From the NCBI GenBank assembly GCA_937899305.1, contig CALDJV010001043.1, positions 1 through 6,371 on the forward strand: 6,371 nucleotides of DNA, in the 5' to 3' direction. The notes beneath the pieces are model-generated. The model saw only the letters and a list, made by a program, of their open reading frames with translations. It was not told the DNA's origin and made no database searches. Within the stretch, counting starts at the first letter, position 1. The number at the start of each line of letters is the position of its first letter. Shown here piece after piece: positions 1 through 4,600 of this stretch. The position numbers were made by a program, and so were the translations under genes. Source of the stretch: an uncultured Cytophagaceae bacterium (lineage in GTDB: Bacteria; Bacteroidota; Bacteroidia; Cytophagales; Microscillaceae).

Positions 1-579
1 ATTGTAGACAAGTACGTAGGCGAAACCAGCAAAAAACTCCGCCAAATATTTGATCTGGCCGAGGCCCAGGACTGGATTTTGTTTTTTGATGAAGGCGATG
101 CCCTGTTTGGTCGAAGAACCGAGGGCGGACAGAGCAGCAACGAGCGGTATGCCAACCAGGAGGTGAGTTATTTGCTCTATAAAATGGAGGAGTACCAAGG
201 GATGATTTTTTTGGCCACCAATCACCGCCAAGCCATCGATCGGGCTTTTCGGCGCCGTTTTCAAACCCTGGTTGAGTTTCGAACCCCCGACGAATATACC
301 CGTCAGCGGCTTTGGGCCCATTTTTTTGAACAACCAGGAGGGTTGGTTGTAGACCCGGTGATTTGTCAGGGACAATGGCGAGAACTGGCCCACCGCACCG
401 AGGTAAGCGCGGCCTGGATTGAGCAGTTTTACCAATATTGCCTGATGCAAGCCACCGCCCGGCAAGATGCCCACCTTGGCCCTGCCGCCATGCGTCAGTA
501 TCTGGAATGGTACGAAATGGAGCGGGGCCGCTATTACTCCGACTATGAGCAGTTGTTTACCCGAAAATATTGTGAGTAG
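1..579 (+). CDS. AAA+ ATPase of eCIS cluster (Pvc15/Afp15-like), 3' part
   Basis: The frame is open from the first base to a TAG at 577-579, giving 192 residues of a protein whose N-terminus lies upstream. Visible AAA+ elements: the KYVGET segment that follows Walker A in this class (residues 4-9), Walker B with catalytic Asp30-Glu31 (ILFFDE, 26-31), sensor 1 Asn74 in FLATN, and arginine-finger candidates Arg85/Arg86 in AFRRRF. A helical lid fills the remaining ~100 residues. Walker A would be upstream of the window. AAA+ proteins of this kind occur in many systems. The call as the ATPase of a contractile injection system rests mainly on the next gene, a Pvc16-type protein in the same order as in Photorhabdus PVC and Serratia Afp clusters. 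There the ATPase is an accessory protein linked to particle assembly or cargo loading, not a structural part. An in-frame TTG at 79 is internal to Walker B and is not the real start. Confidence 0.85.
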   Translation: MVDKYVGETSKKLRQIFDLAEAQDWILFFDEGDALFGRRTEGGQSSNERYANQEVSYLLYKMEEYQGMIFLATNHRQAIDRAFRRRFQTLVEFRTPDEYTRQRLWAHFFEQPGGLVVDPVICQGQWRELAHRTEVSAAWIEQFYQYCLMQATARQDAHLGPAAMRQYLEWYEMERGRYYSDYEQLFTRKYCE

Positions 580-665
580 ATTTGATGGCTATGCAACGCA
601 TCGCGTAACAATTCAACTACATACAATTTAACAATCCAACCATTTAGACATTTAAAAGTTGAAAC
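580..665 (+). other. Short spacer between the two eCIS genes
   Basis: These 86 bp are AT-rich and hold no hairpin with a T-run, no clear promoter and no small gene that I can support. The spacing is compatible with continued transcription from the ATPase gene into the DUF4255 gene. Confidence 0.5.
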
Positions 666-1211
666 ATGATTACTACCGTATTAGAACTCATTAGAGACGA
701 ACTCAAGGCATTTGTAGTTCCTCAGTTTCCCAAAGATACGCCCCAGGTAATGTTGGGAAGGTTACCCCACCAGACCGATGCGTCGGCAACTCCCCAAGAG
801 ATCAACCGAGTGTTGATTAGTTTGATCCATATTCAGGAAGAACGCAATCTGAGTCAGAGCCGTACCAGCAATTTCAATGGGCCATACCATTTTAACCTCA
901 CCTTGTTGTTCTCGATGCACGAAAACGAAAAAAATGCTTCCAAGGGACATTTGCGCAGTTTGCAATACCTGGATGCGGTGTTGGCTTTTTTTCAACAAAA
1001 TTCCACCCTTACCCCTCAGCAAAATGGGGGATTACCTGCCGAAATTCCCCATTTGCAGTTTAGCTTGATGAATGAAACCCTGAGAGATGCCAGCTACATC
1101 TGGACCATGACAGGTGCTAAATATGTTCCTTCGGTATTGTATATGGTACGTAGTGCCGTGGTAGGAAATTCATTGCCAGCCGCCACTCGTACTTCGTGGC
1201 CCGTTGGCTAG
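666..1211 (+). CDS. DUF4255 / Pvc16-type eCIS tube-cap (terminator) protein
   Basis: A complete 181-residue protein. The start is well fixed: an in-frame TGA lies at 660-662, so ATG 666 is the first possible start. No Shine-Dalgarno sequence precedes it, as is usual in Bacteroidota. The N-terminus (ITTVLELIRDEL) and the stretch VLISLIHIQEERNLSQ (residues ~49-64) match the DUF4255/Pvc16 N-terminal family pattern of a beta strand followed by an EER-type motif. A central LTLLFSMHE strand (~78-86), an LQYLDAVLAFFQQ helix (~99-111) and the closing WTMTGAKYVPSVLYMVR strand (~146-162) also fit. The length suits a one-domain member. In Afp and PVC particles this protein sits at the distal end of the inner tube and sheath and fixes tube length. 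It follows the ATPase gene by 86 bp with no terminator visible between them, so they are probably cotranscribed. The family call is from memory of its pattern. Confidence 0.85.
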   Translation: MITTVLELIRDELKAFVVPQFPKDTPQVMLGRLPHQTDASATPQEINRVLISLIHIQEERNLSQSRTSNFNGPYHFNLTLLFSMHENEKNASKGHLRSLQYLDAVLAFFQQNSTLTPQQNGGLPAEIPHLQFSLMNETLRDASYIWTMTGAKYVPSVLYMVRSAVVGNSLPAATRTSWPVG

Positions 1212-1266
1212 TACTCAGAATCCATAGAAGTGAATAAATACTGACCTGACCTTACCAAACCATATC

Positions 1267-1312
1267 TAATAAAAGAAGGCCATTCTACCAATAGAATGGC
1301 CTTCTCTTATTA
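1267..1312. terminator. Strong intrinsic terminator, possibly bidirectional
   Basis: A perfect 14-bp inverted repeat (1274-1287 agaaggccattcta pairs with 1292-1305 tagaatggccttct) closes a 4-nt CCAA loop. After one A-C mismatch (1273/1306) the stem extends six more base pairs (1267-1272 with 1307-1312). It lies 55 bp after the stop of the DUF4255 gene. The + strand continues into TCTTATTATAAAAAT rather than a pure T-run, and AAAA precedes the stem (T-rich on the other strand), so it could act in either direction. It probably marks the end of the eCIS operon. Confidence 0.82.
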
Positions 1313-1482
1313 TAAAAATACTACTTCAGGCTATTCAAACCCTACTATTTGGCCATTTTACCTGATTGAACTAAAAAGCTCGGAATAAACTCTTATTGAA
1401 CGAGTTAGCTATTCAGTCGTTTCATTGATTCAATATTGTAGAAGTTTTTAGCAAAAAAGTAGCAGTATTATTTTTCTGTTTT
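1313..1482. other. AT-rich intergenic stretch with nothing recognisable
   Basis: This is the largest unassigned part of the 409-bp gap between the cap-protein gene and the amylase gene. I see no coding frame of useful length, no tRNA-like cloverleaf, no strong hairpin and no direct repeat here. It may hold operator sites for the amylase promoter just downstream, but none can be pointed to. Confidence 0.5.
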
Positions 1483-1514
1483 TTTGTTTCCGAAAGCCCA
1501 CCTGTATAGTTTTG
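1483..1514 (+). promoter_or_regulatory. Bacteroidota-type promoter (TTTG - 20 nt - TAGTTTTG)
   Basis: TTTG at 1483-1486 and TAGTTTTG at 1507-1514 match the Bacteroidota housekeeping sigma consensus (-33 TTTG, -7 TAnnTTTG) with a 20-nt spacer, inside the known range. The -7 element is an exact match. Transcription would begin near 1520, giving a leader of about 100 nt before the amylase ATG. It sits downstream of the terminator, so the amylase gene probably has its own transcript. No transcript data back this. Confidence 0.6.
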
Positions 1515-1620
1515 ATACAACTCTAACTAGGTTTTATTATAAAAGGACTATGATCAATACCTAGTGAGATGCTCAACATCTGTTTTTACTGATTTACTTA
1601 ATTAACCAAATTGATATTGC

Positions 1621-1695
1621 ATGAGTAAGTATTACTTAAGACCACTGCTTGTAATGCTGTGGCTGGTAGGTGGGTACATGGTAGGCATGGCCCAG
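1621..1695 (+). other. Sec signal peptide of the amylase
   Basis: Residues 1-25 have a basic start (Lys3, Arg7), a hydrophobic core (LLVMLWLVGGYMVG) and a VGMAQ end followed by TTYQT. Cleavage is likely after Ala24 or Gln25, the usual pattern in Bacteroidota. No cysteine follows, so it is not a lipoprotein signal. The protein is therefore exported at least to the periplasm. Confidence 0.85.
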
Positions 1696-4600
1696 ACTAC
1701 TTATCAAACCATCGGCATTATTGGATCAGCAACCCCTCAGGGATGGGATGCCTCCACCCCAATGACTCAAGACGCTACCAACCCCCATCTTTGGCGATTA
1801 GACAATGTCGCGTTGGTAGTAGGCGAGGCTAAGTTTAGAGCCAATAACGAATGGACTGTCAACTGGGGAAATACGGATTTTCCTCGAGGCAATAGTTTTC
1901 AGGACGGAGCCAATATTCCGGTAACGGCTGGCACTTATAACATTGTATTCGATGATCAATCGGGGCAATACAGTTTCAACGACACCTCAGTACCTGCTTA
2001 CGCTACAGTGGGCATTATCGGGTCAGCTACTCCCCAAGGGTGGGACGCTTCCACCGCCATGGTACAAGATGTATTCAACCCCCATGTTTGGACATTGAGC
2101 AACATTACTTTGATTGCGGGTGAAGCCAAGTTCCGGGCGAACAATGCCTGGGATGTTAACTGGGGAGCGACTGGCTTCCCCAATGGTACTGGGGTACTAA
2201 ATGGTGCCAATATTCCAGTGACTGCGGGCACTTATAACATTTCTTTTAATGACGAAACGGGAGACTATAGCTTTGAGGCCAACAATGCTCCACCTGCACC
2301 TACTTACAATACGGTAGGGATCATTGGATCAGCTACTCCGCAAGGTTGGGATGCATCTACTGCCATGGTACAAGATGCCAACAATCCTCATCTTTGGCGA
2401 TTAGAAAGCATTACTTTGAAAGTAGGGGAAGCCAAATTCAGAGCCAATAACGAATGGACGGTGAACTGGGGAGGAACTGATTTTCCACAAGGTACCGGAA
2501 CCCGAGATGGTGCCAATATTCCAGTAGCTGCGGGTACGTATGACATTACCTTTGACGACCAAACTGGAGCCTATAATTTTGCTCCTGACAATGCGCCTAT
2601 TTATAATACGGTAGGAATTATTGGGTCAGCAACTCCTCAAGGATGGAATGCTTCTACCCCTATGCTGCAAGATCCTTATTATCCTCATATTTGGACCTTG
2701 AGCAATGTTACGCTGACCGACGGTGAAGCCAAGTTCCGGGCCGATAATGCCTGGGATGTCAATTGGGGAGCTACCGATTTCCCTAATGGTACTGGAGTAC
2801 AAAATGGCGCTAATATTCCAGTGACCGGAGGAAAGTACAATGTTACTTTCAATGATGAAACTGGAATCTATGGTTTTACTTTGATTCCAGTAAATAGCGA
2901 CCCTGCGGTTACACTCGTACCAGCACTTCCCCGAGCCGACGAATCAGTCACCATTATTTATGATGCCACTCAAGGCAATGCGGCATTGGTAGGAGCCGAT
3001 AAGGTATACATGCACTCTGGAATCATTGTAAGTGGGCCCGATGGCCAAAGCTGGACCAATGTAGTAGGAAACTATGGACAGGATGATGGCATTGGTGAAA
3101 TGACCAAAGTGCCAGGAGAGGCCAATAAATGGCAAATCACCCTTTCGCCTAGCATTCGTAATTACTATGGTGCTTCTTCCAATGACCTCATCTTCCGCTT
3201 GGCCATGGTGTTTAGAGACGCCAATGGAGCCAATGCTGGCAAAACGACTGATAATGGAGATTTCTTTTTGGATATTGACCCTGGAGATTACGCTCGGGTT
3301 TCGGCTCCGGCCACCGATGGTATTTTTGCGGTAGCGGGTGACCAGATTACTTTTGCGGCTGAAGCGTCTGGAGTAGCCAGCGTATTGAATTTATACCTGG
3401 ATGGCGTTTTGGTAGCCACCACCAACAATACTGACCAAATCAGTTATCAAGCCACGGCCAGTACTTCCAAAACTTATGTCATCAGAGTAGAAGGTACGGT
3501 AAATGGCACTGCGGTAAGCAATGAAAGAAACGTACAGTTGACCATTCGTCCGGCCAATACGGTGGAGGCTTTGCCCGCAGGGTTGGTAGATGGAATCAAC
3601 TATCACGACGATGCCAGTAAGGTTACTTTGGTATTGACTGCTCCTCGCAAACAATTTGTGTATGCAGTGGGAGACTTCAACAACTGGACCATTGGCGATG
3701 CTTATTTGATGAAACAAACTCCGGATGGCGAAAAATTCTGGTTAGAAATTGACAACCTTACTTCTGGAAAAGAGTACATTTTTCAATATTGGGTAGAAGG
3801 AACCCTCAAAATTGGAGATCCATATGCCGATAAGGTGATTGACCCAGCCAACGATGGCGAAATTTCGGCCACGATATATCCTAATCTGATTCAGCACCCT
3901 CAGCCGCAGCACGGTATTTCTACGGTATTACAAACCGGACAAACGCCTTACCAATGGAGTTATCCTGAGCCGGTGGGAGGACATCCTGCCAAAGAAAATT
4001 TAGTGATTTATGAATTATTAGTGCGCGACTTTGTCGGTTCTCACCATTACAAAGATGTCATTGATTCATTGGATTATTTGCAACGTCTAGGAGTAAATGC
4101 CATTGAGTTGATGCCCATTAATGAGTTTGAAAACAATGATAGTTGGGGGTACAATCCATCTTACTATTTTGCTCCTGATAAATACTATGGTACTAAAGAT
4201 GACCTGAAACGGTTGATTGAAGCTTGTCATGCCCGAGGTATGGTGGTATTGCTAGACATTGTCTGGAACCATAACTATGGCCAATCTCCTTTGGTACAAA
4301 TGTATTTTGATAAACGTAACAACAAAGTGACTCCCGAAAGTCCCTGGTTCAATGTGGATTCGCCCAATAATGTATTTTCTTTTGGGTATGATTTTAACCA
4401 CGAAAGCCAATACACCAAAGATTTGATGGATCGTGGAAACCTGTACTGGTTGCAAGAGTACAAGTTTGATGGCTACCGTTTTGATTTTACCAAGGGTATG
4501 ACCAATACGCCTGGTGATGGGGGAGCTTATGATGCGGCACGTATTGCGATTCTTAAGCGCATGAACGATGTCATCAAACAAGCTGATCCAAACGCATACG

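Noticed and set aside
762..1068. Frames of 86 codons (- strand) and 63 codons (+ strand) inside the DUF4255 gene
   Set aside because: Both overlap a gene with clear family motifs in another frame. The Cys-rich look of the + frame is a by-product of frame shifting.
1567..1587. Small hairpin (agatg / catct) followed by five T in the amylase leader
   Set aside because: Only five base pairs with a five-base loop; too weak to call an attenuator or terminator.
1702..2892. CRISPR or mobile-element origin of the repeats
   Set aside because: The repeats are in-frame protein domains of ~300 bp with codon-level divergence, no spacers, and no terminal inverted repeats or transposase.
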